Assembly: GCA_905250885.1 (NCBI GenBank)
Contig: CAJNOQ010003254.1
Coordinates: forward strand, 1-20,876
DNA length: 20,876 nucleotides
Direction: 5' to 3'
From: Didymodactylos carnosus
Taxonomy: Eukaryota > Rotifera > Eurotatoria > Philodinida > Philodinidae
Shown here: positions 1-9,910 of the stretch, one piece after another
Layout: the number at the start of each line of letters is the position of its first letter
Numbering within the stretch: position 1 is the stretch's first letter
Position numbers and translations under genes: made by a program
Notes under the pieces: generated by a model
What the model was told of the DNA's origin: nothing
The model's database searches: none
Seen by the model: only the letters and a program-made list of their open reading frames with translations

Positions 1-398
1 TCTGCATGAGATAAGGTTCCTTCCCACAAAACGAAACGTCACGAATAATTTGAAAATAAATTTGGAAAGAGATTCACTATGTCAAATAACAAAGCCAATT
101 AAGACGAATTTGAGTTAGGAAGCTACGATATCGGCATATCGAAAATAAAAATTAGATTAACATTAAAGAAAAAAGATAAAAGATAAAACGCCAATACGTG
201 ACAGTGCTCCGATTGCTGTGATATTTTAAACAATAAATAATATGACTTTGTCTTTGAAAACAAATTGAAAGAATAAAAAGAAAAAATTTACATTTCAAAT
301 AAAATCGTCACTCTCTCTTTCCTTTAAAAAAACTACTAAGCACCCATGCATAATATCTTTCTGATGAAAAATGAACGAATATGCACAACTTTGTGAAA
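1..398. other. No gene seen
   Basis: AT-rich, low-complexity DNA with scattered stops in all frames and no repeat or RNA structure recognised. The mirror stretch is 20479-20876. Confidence 0.7.
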
Positions 399-456
399 CC
401 GGTGAAAACCGGCCGGTCCAACTCACTCAACCGGTCCGGTACGTCACCGGCCCGGT
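399..456. repeat. CCGG-motif island (left copy)
   Basis: Seven CCGG cores, mostly as CCGGT, in single and doubled form within 58 bp, in otherwise AT-rich DNA. Read on the minus strand the block begins just after CAGAGTTGCAA (466 leftward), which resembles a hAT-type terminus. No matching second end or target duplication was found. It could be a solo transposon end. Confidence 0.55.
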
Positions 457-466
457 TGCAACTCTG

Positions 467-1102
467 CTAAAAAACGAAGAAAAAATGTCTTTTATTAAGT
501 CAAATTAAAGATTGAATTATCCAACGATGTTTCCTTTGGCTTCCTCCTTTTAATTATAAATATGTGACAAAATTTCATCAGGATAATTAATTTATCATTA
601 TCTTCCTTGTCATTCGTAATCATAGAAAGATTATAGTATTGTAGAAACACCCTGGAAACAAAACATTTTTCCCCATTATTTTACTCTTAATCTCAGTCTA
701 AGATATGTAGCATGACATTCCGACTGCAAGTGTAAAATTTATATTTGAAATACATATTATTTATAGCACTATGGTAAAAAGGATTTTTTCTTTGTTTGTC
801 TGTGTGTGTGTAATCAACATTCCATTCGTTGTTTTTATTAAAAGATTTATAAAACAAACAATGTACCGGATATCAAAGATAATATACTATATATAAAGAG
901 ATTTTATAAACATGCAAAACTTTTTTTGAAATAGAAAATTTTGTTTTTCTCACATGCAATCTAATACAATCAAATAAAAGATATTAACGGTTCATTTAAA
1001 ATGGAAGTATAACAAAAATGTATTAAAATGAAATATCATTCTGGCCAGATAAAAATATCGAACAGCAAAATGTAATGTTACTTGTGTCAAATATAGACAC
1101 AA
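467..1102. other. No gene seen
   Basis: AT-rich intergenic DNA with a short TGTGTG run near 801-810. Nothing else was recognised. The mirror stretch is 19775-20410. Confidence 0.7.
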
Positions 1103-1110
1103 ATACACGA
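1103..1110. repeat. 8-bp target-site duplication of hAT element (outer side, left arm)
   Basis: ATACACGA, directly repeated at 1603-1610 on the other side of the element. Confidence 0.85.
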
Positions 1111-1602
1111 CAGGGCTCGAACCAGGCCAGACAGCCTGCCTGCCTGCTACAGACAGGCCAGGCTACAAATTTTCGGCCTGTACCAGGCTAAGGCAGACCA
1201 GGTCTAAACTGAAATAGATTCAGGCAGACCTCTGAAAACACCAGGCGGCCTAGCCTGGTTATTAATGAACGCCGTGCATCACTAAATCCTGACACGGTTG
1301 TGGATATCTTGTTAGTTATGTCAGTTCAGAAAATACTTGAACAAAAACCAAATTTTTTTACTCAGATATATTGTTTAATTATCTGTCACTTTTCTGTTCA
1401 TCTTATGTTACTATTATTTGTACATGTTTTTTATTAAAAAAATGACCAGGCTTCTACAGACCAGGCCAGGATAGACCGAGAACAATGGCAGGTAGACAAG
1501 CAAGGCCCAGGAAATATATCGACAGGCCCAGGCAGATCTAAACATTACGGGCCTGACGCAGGCAGACCAGGCCTCAAAAGTGTCGGCCTGTTTCGAGCCC
1601 TG
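1111..1602. mobile_element. Non-autonomous hAT-type DNA transposon (left copy)
   Basis: 492 bp bounded by 18-bp terminal inverted repeats, CAGGGCTCGAAMCAGGCC (17 of 18 matching), and flanked by a perfect 8-bp direct repeat ATACACGA (1103-1110 and 1603-1610). CAGGG-type ends with an 8-bp target duplication are the signature of the hAT superfamily. The inside has no transposase frame. Its two GC-rich ends (about 1111-1258 and 1444-1602) are packed with CCAGGC/GGCCTG motifs in both orientations, around an AT-rich middle. These are plausible subterminal transposase-binding repeats. The exact target duplication implies a fairly recent insertion. Confidence 0.85.
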
Positions 1603-1610
1603 ATACACGA
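1603..1610. repeat. 8-bp target-site duplication of hAT element (inner side, left arm)
   Basis: ATACACGA, an exact partner of 1103-1110. Confidence 0.85.
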
Positions 1611-2129
1611 TGTTTGTGTTGACAAAGATATAAACAGTTGCTAACATGGGCAGATTGAAATGAAGAATTTTGAAGAATTACATAATTTTTCAGAAGGGGT
1701 AATAAGTTTTTTTAACATACTATATTATGAAAACCGCTTTCCTTCCGCTGGATTTCATGGATTTTGCTCATTTTGTGATATCTTTGTTGTAGAAAAGTCT
1801 GGTACAACAGAGCAATAAGGAACTATTGCCGTTAAATTTTTCTCCTAGGAGGGGTAATTGCCTTGCTGACGCTCCGCCAATGGTTGCTGACTCAAATTCA
1901 CGGTTGAACAATAAATTATTAGATAAAAAGAGGAGCATGAAGTTGGCTAAAATAAACTTTTGATTTAAGACAAGATGTAATTCATGTTTTCTTTGATTAT
2001 AAAAAACAGAAAATAATTATGAAAACAGCGAGTTTCAATCTGTCATTGTTGAAAAGAGTAATGGGTAAATTCTGTGGTATGAAAGTTGTAGGCGTTTGTT
2101 TCTCATACGGAAAGATGTTTTATTTTTAG
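1611..2129. other. No gene seen; short palindromic CCTAGG motif
   Basis: No credible frame. A moderately GC-rich patch at about 1845-1905 (CTCCTAGGAGGGGTAATTGCC, then GACGCTCCGCCAATGG) stands out from the background and contains TTGCTGAC twice. It may be a remnant of another repeat. The mirror stretch is 18748-19266. Confidence 0.55.
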
Positions 2130-2322
2130 CAAACGCAATTTCGTTCATCTTTATCTGCTAATGGGATTGAAATTCTAGAATAAGCCGAAAAGTACGTTAA
2201 AAGTTGTCATAATTGGTCGACTTTGCATAAAAACAGAGATTTTCACCAATTTCAATGAATTTTTCGGCAGATTCTATAATTTCAATTCCATTAGTAGATA
2301 AAGATGAACGAAACGGCGTTTG
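2130..2322. mobile_element. Fold-back element with 62-bp inverted arms (left copy)
   Basis: The arms 2130-2191 and 2261-2322 are inverted copies, by eye 55 of 62 bases matching. They start CAAACGC and end GCCGAAAA at a 69-bp loop. Part of the outer sequence (GGCGTTTGT...CTC) is also directly repeated just before the left arm (about 2092). A nested inverted pair, CACCAATTTCAA (2244-2255) and TTGAAATTGGTG (2394-2405), suggests a larger, compound fold-back. No target duplication was recognised, so the superfamily is unknown. A MITE-like hairpin element is the best description. Confidence 0.6.
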
Positions 2323-3769
2323 TCTCGTACCAAAACTTGATTGAAATTGGAGATTCTTAATAGCGAAAAATAGTGATTTCTATAAGCGTCTACTTGAAAT
2401 TGGTGTATCTTAGGAGAAACTGAGTTCATCGTTTGGATAGATTTTTTTTTGTGTAATAAAATAAGTAGGAGTCTCTTATTTTCATTTTTAGCTTGCTGTT
2501 TAGATATTATTGATCGTTATGAATTTATATTTATCTTGCTGATATTTGGTAATATCAAGATCGTACGTATACACGTATCATTAGTATCATTGTGCATTAT
2601 GATATGAAATTCAAAAAATGAATCAAAATTTAATTTATTTCATATCCTTCTGTCTCATTCATTCCATCGTAGACATGGATTAATGCTCCGAAGGGAGTAG
2701 GTTTCGAACATAGAGATGTACCATCACTACTACCCATGAAAGGGTAAATAGCACTAAAAGAATTGTACGTATTTCAAAATGTCATTCTAATGTTTGAAAA
2801 TTTGAGCTTTTGATATAGGAAAAAAGAAAATTTATCTACAACTTAACTATTCTACATATATAAGATAAATAAGAGTATTCACATGTTTGTTATAGAGCTC
2901 TGCATTAGATGAACATGTCCACAGATATAGATAGGTTTTTTTAATCTGTTCATAGACACAGATGCACATGGACAAACTGAAAAATTTTTAAATTTTTTTC
3001 AATACCAGGATTTGATTGGACGGATACTAGTGACAAAATGTTTGGTCATATGAAAGAAAGAAAGAAGCAAAGAAACAAAATATAGTATATATCGTTTTTT
3101 TTTCTTTTCTGCTACTCTCACCACATGTTTTTACTGCACTGAACAAAGAAAAACGTGTTTACCTCGGCGCTCTATATAACTACATGCAAATATAGCCTAC
3201 TGTTACCCTTGCTCCCTCGTGTCGAAGAAAACAAAGCAAATGTCTTTTTCACTTCACAGGTGCATTTGGGATTTGCAGTAATTAATTAGACAAAAGAGCA
3301 GCCGTATTCAAATGGAGAAACCTGAAGGAAATAAAGAAAAATGAATGAAATTTTCATACACAAAACTTGTCTAAAAAAACGTGATGGTGGACATCAACAG
3401 AAAAAGATTTTTATTCATGGATAAAAAAAAGGTGTACATGCACACCTCCAGTTTGTTACCACGTTGTGTTCTCTTTTCATAAGGACAAGTCGACCTACTT
3501 TTTTTCGATCTACGAAAGAGTAGCGAGTCCATAAAATAATTTCTTGTCATTCTTTTACCCTTTACTCCTCTGCGCTTATTTCAAAAATGTTGTACTTCTT
3601 ACAGAATATATAACCATATCATCAATGCATAGATCAATATCAAATTTTACTAGCATCTATATAACAAATGAAAATTTTTCGCACATTCATCTCTCTGGAT
3701 ATTTAAATCATTTTATAAAGATTTTATTTTTAAAAATAAATAATATGTACATAAGAGCTTAACATCTGA
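2323..3769. other. No firm gene; holds only the possible orphan exon
   Basis: Apart from 2630-2753 (minus) the stretch is AT-rich with short chance frames. ACATGTCCACAGATATAG at about 2912 loosely resembles the GTCTGTG element. The frame at 3544 lacks an ATG start. The mirror stretch is 17108-18554. Confidence 0.6.
2630..2753 (-). other. Possible orphan terminal exon (left copy)
   Basis: Mirror of 18124-18247, read on the minus strand. Confidence 0.18.
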
Positions 3770-3978
3770 GTAATAGTAAAACATGAAGACATCCACAGAT
3801 AGCCAAAAATAACTACACAGATATTCACGTCTACGGACATGGGAACGACACAGAAGTGAATGTCTGTGTAGTTATTTTTGGTTGTCTGTGGGTGTTTCTG
3901 TACTGTCTGTGTAACTGTCAGTGGCCATCTGTGGATGTCTTTGTGGTGTATGTGGGTGTCTTCGTGTTTTACTATTAC
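3770..3978. mobile_element. GTCTGTG-rich inverted-repeat element (left copy)
   Basis: The ends GTAATAGTAAAACA...GAAGAC (3770-3790) and the inverse (3959-3978) pair almost perfectly. A second inverted block, CCACAGATAGCCAAAAATAA through ATTCAC (3789-3828), pairs with 3856-3895. The right side carries about 63 extra bases (3896-3958) of degenerate GTCTGTG/TGTGGGTG units that look like local expansion. TTAA occurs just outside both ends (3759-3762 and 3982-3985), which hints at a TTAA-targeting (piggyBac-like) element, but the intervening bases differ (CATCTGA against CCC). No coding potential. Confidence 0.6.
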
Positions 3979-5286
3979 CCCTTAATATCTTCATTCGTTC
4001 AGAACTATGCCAATATAAAATAGATTTAGAGAGTTTCTATAACTTGTGTTAAGAGAACTTTTTTCACTAACATTTTCAAAAATATTATCAATATTTTGAC
4101 GAAATCTTCGTTTTAAAGAAAGAAATTCACATGTATATTATGGTTTAAACAGAAAAATAATTTTTTTAAAGAATAATATTAGTTCACAACATACCAAATG
4201 TTCCTTGTTGACATTAGTATTTGTTAATTATACAAAAATATACACTCTTTCGATCTACAGTAAGTAGTCATTAAACATTTACAAGCAAGTGCAAGGTATT
4301 TCACGAATGATAGAAGATCAATGTTACTTTTTATTAATGTCAATTTCATCCGATGGATAATGACAATGACAAATAATGAAGAAAAAGAAAAATATATCAT
4401 AATACTTGTATAGATTTAGTTAAGCTATAAAATATTTAATTTGAAGTAAAAAAAATTTGATATAAATTAATAGAGAAAAGCACCATATGATGGGACACTA
4501 ATTATACATGATTTGAAAATATATTTTTTTTCTTCTCCTCTTCTCTCAGGTAAAAGTAGATTTGACATAAAAAATAAATTTCATGCGGTATTATGTATGC
4601 ATTTACCTAATACGAATATAGAAAAATAAGAAAATCACGTTGTTTTTCATAATAGTATATCTAAATAACGAAAGTAGTTTGCATTGATGAAGATTAAGCA
4701 ATGTAATTATGATATTGAAATAAACAATGTTTTAGTACAGGTTACAGCAAAGCATGGCGGGGAACGAAACGATTAATATATTTTGATTATTTTACCAAAT
4801 AGAAACGAGAAAAACCTTGGAAAAAAATATTTAAAATATCTAGTTTTACCCCCACTGTATATATGAGAAGAAAAAAAACGTAAATAAAATAAGAAAACCA
4901 AATTTTTGAAATATACAAAAAAATTTTCATTTATTTTTTATTTTTATGCATCTGCAACTTACAAGACTACTGTTGGTACTATAAAATATAGTTATTCTGT
5001 TCATGTATACAACAAAAACAAAAATATAATGAGGCAAACGTTTTGAATACAGAATAATCTATAACTGAAGGTTAATGTACATGGCATTTTATTTATTTAT
5101 ATACATTTATTTGAAAATAAAAAGAAAAATTGACAAAAAAAAGTAAAAATGTCTGAAAATCTATGGAGGCACTACTTTCGTCTTGACAGACAATTTTCTA
5201 ATATAACGAGGTCGTATTAGTTTTGAAAATAATGTAATCTTGCATAGAATTGATATGACAAGTGACAAGCAGTTTCCTAATCAACG
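3979..5286. other. No gene seen
   Basis: Very AT-rich, with frequent stops and no repeat family or structured RNA recognised. The mirror stretch is 15591-16898. Confidence 0.65.
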
Positions 5287-5502
5287 TCAACAAATTTCAC
5301 CACTACTATTTATTGTCACCATAGCAAGAGATATAAAAGAGTAGAGAAGTTTATCTAATAAAGATACAATAGTCAACGATTGAACAAAAAAATAAATCAA
5401 AACCGTATTGCCAATGATAAAACGAAACCCTAAAAATAGAATAAAACTGATGATAATGGACGTAAACATTTCTACAGTAGAGAAAAATAGACGTTTGTTC
5501 AT
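5287..5502 (-). CDS. Small hydrophobic ORF, doubtful (left copy)
   Basis: 71 codons from ATG to stop, with the same sequence as 15375-15590. I do not recognise it. Most of residues 12-60 are hydrophobic, enough for about two membrane spans, and there is no family motif. T-rich DNA gives hydrophobic frames by chance, so this may not be a gene. Confidence 0.15.
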   Translation of the reverse strand: MNKRLFFSTVEMFTSIIISFILFLGFRFIIGNTVLIYFFVQSLTIVSLLDKLLYSFISLAMVTINSSGEIC

Positions 5503-6088
5503 CTTTATTCAGATATTAATGAATTTTATACTTATATTTTAACATTTAGAGAAAACAAGAATAAGTTTAAATAAAAAAGTGAAAAACCTTTTGCCCTTTC
5601 TTCCTCTTACTTCAATATAGTATTGATTCGTTTTACAAACGATATTTCTTTTAGTATTTTATGCAATTGAAATAAACATATTTGTTCAATAAAATCTTTA
5701 GAAAATTTTATGAACTTTTTTCTATATTCTATTTATTAGAATGTAAAAAGTATGAATGATAAGAAAATGAGACTAAAAAATTTGACTTTTAATGTCACAT
5801 AAAAAAAGTTTAGCAAAATATTCTAAGAAAATAGTTTTTTTTAATTTAAAACACATATGTCTACAAATCTATTGAATTTTTGACTAGTATAATACACATC
5901 GTTTTATTTTTCATATGATATTGATTCTTTATAGATCTTTTTTTTTTTGTTTTATTAGCATTCTATGTCTCATAGTAAAATTTTTATTCTATCTATTTGA
6001 AGATGTTGTATAGTAAACATGAGATATTTTTTAATTTAAATTTGTTTATTAAAAATTGTTTACTATGTTAAAACGTTTTTTTTTTTTT

Positions 6089-6099
6089 TTTATTTTATT
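6089..6099 (-). terminator. Candidate poly(A) signals, mirror copy
   Basis: Mirror of 14778-14788, beside a 16-T run at 6076-6091. Confidence 0.4.
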
Positions 6100-6119
6100 A
6101 CTATATAAAATATGTATAA

Positions 6120-6160
6120 TTTTTTTTTTTGTTTCTTTTTGTTTCTTTTTTTTGTTTCTA
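6120..6160. repeat. T-rich GTTTCTTTTT short tandem repeat
   Basis: Three GTTTCT units separated by T runs of varying length, in the 3' UTR of the left-arm Fos-like gene. This is low-complexity sequence prone to length error in reads. The mirror copy is 14717-14757. Confidence 0.7.
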
Positions 6161-6290
6161 TGAGCGCTTCAACTGCTAACAAAATAAAAGATTTTGAGAA
6201 AAATCAATATCTTATCATTTTTTCAAAACAAAAATGTCTTCGTATAACAGATATTGAGAAATAAAGATTATTTTTTTTTGTTCTATATGC

Positions 6291-7247
6291 TTATTTTGAT
6301 AACAGTAATTCATCAAGTTCGTCACACACATAAGAATTATTTTGAGAATAAATAGTATCACTAAAATCTGGAAATGTTAAATCTTGAGAAAATAAATTAA
6401 AATTATCCAATGTCAAATCATAGGATGTTGTCGTTGTTGGAATCAATGTATTCATCGATGTGTCAAATGTTGTCTGTATACCATTATTATTATAATTAAA
6501 TGTTGTTGTTGATGATGATGACGATGATGGTGGTAAATAATTGAATGTTTGTTGATTATCATCTGTTGTTGTTAGATTATCTATTGGAAATACTGAGAAT
6601 AAATCATTTTCATTTAATAAAATTGTACCATCATTTTGTTCATTTTTCATACAAATATGTTCATGTGTTATCAATCGACTTTCTAATTGTAATTTTTGAT
6701 CTTCTAATACGTTTATATTATTAATTAATGAATTTGATTGTTGTTCAAGATCTCTAATTTGTTTTTTTAAACGTTCTTCAATACTTAATCGTCGAATTCG
6801 AACTTTTTCAGCTGCTGCACGATTTCTTGCTCGACGTATTTGACGTTTATGTTCTTCTTCCGGTGAAAGTATATCATATTTTGATCGACGACCAGTAGCA
6901 AGAGTAGGAGCAGGATTTTTTCTTGGACGAACTCTAATTGGACCAAATTCAATAATATCTTTATGTTTTAAATTAAACGATGTCGATGTTATCATTGTTT
7001 CATCATCATCATTTAAACTAGATGAATAATTACTATTTGAATCTATATGTTCGATACCACTATCCGATCCAACATTGATAGGATAGGGCATTGATTCAGT
7101 TTTAATAAAAAAATTTTTTGTTTGCTGTTGAACTTGTTCTGATTGTCGTTGTTGTTTTTGATTAGCATCAGTGGTATTCGAAGGTATAATATTAAATTTA
7201 CCTGTACACATTTCGTATGTTGTAGATGCAATAAAAATTGATCGCAT
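6291..7247 (-). CDS. fos: Fos-family bZIP transcription factor (left-arm copy)
   Basis: Identical in sequence to the plus-strand copy at 13630-14586, where the full annotation is given. Here it is transcribed leftward, away from the axis. Its 318-codon frame is uninterrupted. The candidate poly(A) signal lies at 6089-6099, and the promoter-like region with the AP-1 element lies at higher coordinates. Confidence 0.9.
   Translation of the reverse strand: MRSIFIASTTYEMCTGKFNIIPSNTTDANQKQQRQSEQVQQQTKNFFIKTESMPYPINVGSDSGIEHIDSNSNYSSSLNDDDETMITSTSFNLKHKDIIEFGPIRVRPRKNPAPTLATGRRSKYDILSPEEEHKRQIRRARNRAAAEKVRIRRLSIEERLKKQIRDLEQQSNSLINNINVLEDQKLQLESRLITHEHICMKNEQNDGTILLNENDLFSVFPIDNLTTTDDNQQTFNYLPPSSSSSSTTTFNYNNNGIQTTFDTSMNTLIPTTTTSYDLTLDNFNLFSQDLTFPDFSDTIYSQNNSYVCDELDELLLSK
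7139..7201 (-). other. Possible in-frame intron, mirror copy
   Basis: Mirror of 13676-13738 in the left-arm Fos-like gene. The same splice-like signals are read on the minus strand. Confidence 0.25.
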
Positions 7248-7309
7248 ATAATTTAGAAAATATTTGATTGATAAATAGATGAAAACAAATTAGATAGATG
7301 TAAAGATGT

Positions 7310-7363
7310 CTGGATTAATTGTTAGGATCTGAATGCGCTGTTGGTAATAAAGATTCTACTTAC
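7310..7363 (-). other. Candidate 5'-UTR intron, mirror copy
   Basis: Mirror of 13514-13567, with the same donor, branch and acceptor signals on the minus strand upstream of the left-arm gene. Confidence 0.35.
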
Positions 7364-7371
7364 AACATGAT

Positions 7372-7379
7372 TTTATATA
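7372..7379 (-). promoter_or_regulatory. TATA-like box, mirror copy
   Basis: Mirror of 13498-13505, upstream of the left-arm Fos-like gene. The mirror of the distal TATATAAG is 7550-7557. Confidence 0.35.
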
Positions 7380-7637
7380 CAGTTTTAGGTTTTGCTTATT
7401 TATTTACATGTAGGCGTCAAGAAGACGAAGAACAAAAAAGAAAAAAAAATATATGTTTTTTGTTTTTTCTTCTTTTTCACATGTCAGAAAAAAGAACACA
7501 AAATCAAAGACCTTGAGTGGGAGAGAAGAGCAAATATGCACATGTTCTTCTTATATATGACACAATTAATTGATAAGAGAAATGAGTGTGTGGAGGATAT
7601 TTATTTACTTTTTCCTTGTACTTGAAAGCTTGAATTT

Positions 7638-7644
7638 TGAGTCA
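7638..7644 (-). promoter_or_regulatory. AP-1/TRE consensus site, mirror copy
   Basis: TGAGTCA on the plus strand, the mirror of 13233-13239. The variant sites fall at 7819-7825 (TGACTAA) and 7917-7924 (TGATGTCA). Confidence 0.45.
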
Positions 7645-8694
7645 TACTGCCATTATAAAAAAAAAGGGAAAGTCTACATAACCGGTTAAACAAGAAACAA
7701 AAGTTCGAGGGGACGGTTTCTCTTTTCTTTTTTCATAATATTTTTTGTTTTCTTTTATTTTTTTTATACACATAATCTAATCGATTAAATACATAGACAG
7801 TGGAGAACTGAACCTGGATGACTAAAAGTGTAGATAAAAAAGAAATAATGTAAAATATTATTAAAACAATTATACCATGTGGGAAAACAAACCCACCCTC
7901 GCGCTCTTCTACTCTATGATGTCAAAACGAACTGAAAAAGTATAAAATGTGTGGTGCGTTTATTATTAAAAACAAATATTATACGATTGTATTGATTTTA
8001 TATAGAAACTGTTTCTTTAGTTTAGAACATATTAATATGCAATATGAGAAAAATGAATCGAAAGAAATTTGTCTATCATTTTGATATTGAAGTAAAAATA
8101 TTGTTTGTCTAGGATACGACGATCAACATTCGTTGTCATATCTTTATAAGATAGCAGAATTTAATAAACTAATGCAACATATAGACAGAATTTTTCTAGT
8201 CTATGGTTAAATTAAAATACAATGGACTGACTCGATCTCACAGAAGACGCATACTGTAACGGAAGCATAAGACTGAAGAAGAATGAACTACTTCTGATAT
8301 TGAATCAGATTTTTTAGTCTTATAACAATCATTTTATTTTGCGTAAAACTCTTCTTGGTTTCGCTGATATTTTTTGAAAGACTGGATGGATTAAATATCC
8401 TTTGTGTAAGATATAGCAATAATACAATGCAACACTCATGAGACAAATGGAAGATTTCGAAAAAGAAAAAAGATATACAAGTGCAAAAATATTTTTAGCA
8501 TTTTTTTTTGCTACTCACCATCAATATTTCCTCTGATAGTTCAAAAAATATTCATGACTGCTTACTATAAATCCGACAAATTAAAAAGACACGTCCATTG
8601 TACAATGATTTTGAACAGTGAATGAGAGAAACGTTCTTGTTTATTTGTAAAGCTATTTGTCTGAAATTTCGAAAATAGTCGATGAAAATATCCA

Positions 8695-8768
8695 GTGTGA
8701 ATAATTCATGACAAATTTCTTTCGTTTGCGTTGTGTGAATAATTCATGACAGAAACTTCTTTTGTGTT
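8695..8768. repeat. 38-bp tandem duplication (left copy)
   Basis: GTGTGAATAATTCATGACA occurs at 8695 and again at 8733, followed in both units by related TTCTTTYGTTTGYGTT-type sequence. There are two copies at a period of 38 bp, diverged in their second halves. It lies about 1.4 kb upstream of the Fos-like start. A regulatory role is unknown. Confidence 0.7.
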
Positions 8769-9021
8769 GACTATCCAGAATATACCAAGTTAAGGCATAC
8801 TTTTCATTGGTTATACTCTACGAAAAGGGAAACGAACGAAAACGATGTCGCACACGTATATTTTTATCGTTCAAAGACCTGAAAAAAAGTGAAAATAACT
8901 AATCGACTTCATACAATTTGATTCAGATTTTCACCTGGATCACGAATATGTTGTTCATTTTGAATAAAAAGCCTTGCATAATTAAAAATTAAGTTTTTTA
9001 TTTTGTTTCACTCTGAACTAT

Positions 9022-9083
9022 ATGGAAAAAGGAAAGAAAAGAGAAACATTACAATATAATAATTTTCTTTTCTCTTTTCCATG
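9022..9083. repeat. Imperfect hairpin of GGAAAAG/CTTTTCC (left copy)
   Basis: A purine block at about 9022-9045 is followed by its approximate inverse at 9063-9083, with ATTACAATATAATAA between. It is a small stem-loop and immediately abuts the GAGTCC island. The mirror copy is 11794-11855. Confidence 0.45.
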
Positions 9084-9090
9084 TGCGCCC

Positions 9091-9200
9091 TAGTCGAGAG
9101 AAATCCTGCGGGAGTCCCGATGGATTCCCGCGAGAGTTTTTTTCTCAAAAAATCCATAGCGAGTCCTACGAGACTTCACAAAAAGTTCCGCAAGAGTCCC
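9091..9200. repeat. Degenerate GCGRGAGTCC repeat island (left copy)
   Basis: At least four diverged units share the pattern ATCCNGCGRGAGTCC: ATCCTGCGGGAGTCCC, ATTCCCGCGAGAGT, ATCCATAGCGAGTCC and GTTCCGCAAGAGTCCC. Spacing is irregular, with A/T runs between units. It is GC-richer than the surroundings. The frame open across it starts only at GTG and is not a credible gene. Confidence 0.55.
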
Positions 9201-9317
9201 ATACACAAAAAATTTTATTTTTTGAAAAAACCAGTATGAATAAAGAGGCAGGTAGTAAATTCATGTGTACACAGCAAATTCAGTTCTCTGTTCCCTTCCC
9301 TACAAAAAAATATTTTA

Positions 9318-9888
9318 TCGGCACTGGTTGTGCACGGGTGCGCACCGGTGCCGAATAATTATTTTTTCCGGGCACCGATGCGCTTCGGTGCCAGAAAGAA
9401 TGTAAAAATCTCGCACCGATGCGCACCGGTGCCGAAATTTTGTTTTCAATCACCATTTTGTTTTGTCAATTTCTATCTATATTAACGCTACGGTCTACTT
9501 CTAATATTTCGAATGTCTTTCTGATTTCATTTTTTCCTTCTCATAAGAGAAGTGCCGAGGCAATGCCGCATGGTTTTGGCATGTCGATGTGGTACTGATC
9601 AGTGCCGCACTCTAACACAAAATTCAGCATAAACAACTATAATAAAGAACTAATTAAATTGATTAAATAAATTATCAGTGCGGCACCGATTTTTGCTAGT
9701 GCGGCACTGATTTTTACCAGTGCGGCACTCTTTCAGCAGAAATATATCGGCACCGATGCGCACGGGTGCCATTCGGCACTGGTTCGGCACTTGCTGGGCA
9801 CGGGTGCGCACCGGTGCCAACCAGTGCCAGTGACCGATGGCATCCCATGCGCACCAGTGCGCACTGATTTTTACCAGTGCCGCACTGG
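9318..9888. repeat. Hairpin-array island built on GCACCGGTGC (left copy)
   Basis: Five near-palindromic units of about 21 bp (consensus GCACCGATGCGCACCGGTGC) lie at 9332-9352, 9371-9392, 9413-9433, 9749-9770 and 9797-9818. Between and after them are many CAGTGCGGCACTG-type palindromes (for example 9600, 9676, 9705, 9719, 9875). Units flank an AT-rich core (about 9435-9540 and 9612-9670). GGCACTGGTT with an adjoining unit is repeated directly at both sides (9320 and 9776). This architecture fits the subterminal arrays of a non-autonomous DNA transposon. No terminal target duplication was found, so the boundaries are approximate. Confidence 0.6.
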
Positions 9889-9910
9889 AATTTTTTTTAT
9901 AGGGTTATCT

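Larger units (their letters stand above)
5503..6290. other. Fos-like 3' UTR and AT-rich spacer
   Basis: Contains the candidate poly(A) signals and T tracts of the left-arm gene (6076-6160), then featureless AT-rich DNA. The mirror stretch is 14587-15374. Confidence 0.6.
7248..9021. promoter_or_regulatory. Upstream region of the Fos-like gene
   Basis: No coding frame of quality. It carries the TATA-like boxes, the candidate 5'-UTR intron, the AP-1 site and its variants, and the 38-bp tandem duplication. How far the promoter extends is not visible. The mirror stretch is 11856-13629. Confidence 0.45.

Noticed and set aside
3544..3762. 72-codon frame (and mirror 17115-17333) as a gene
   Set aside because: TTG start, AT-driven Ile/Phe/Asn/Ser composition, no recognisable motif.
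3880..3960. TGTGGG units as telomere repeat
   Set aside because: Only isolated TGTGGG occurrences within degenerate GTCTGTG repeats, internal to an inverted-repeat element. No tandem array and not at an end.
9083..9358. 91-codon frame (and mirror 11519-11794) as a gene
   Set aside because: It begins with GTG, not ATG, and crosses two unrelated repeat islands, so it is not a credible eukaryotic coding region.
9318..9888. CRISPR-like array
   Set aside because: Unit spacing is irregular, the units are self-complementary hairpins, no constant spacers or cas genes are present, and the context is eukaryotic.
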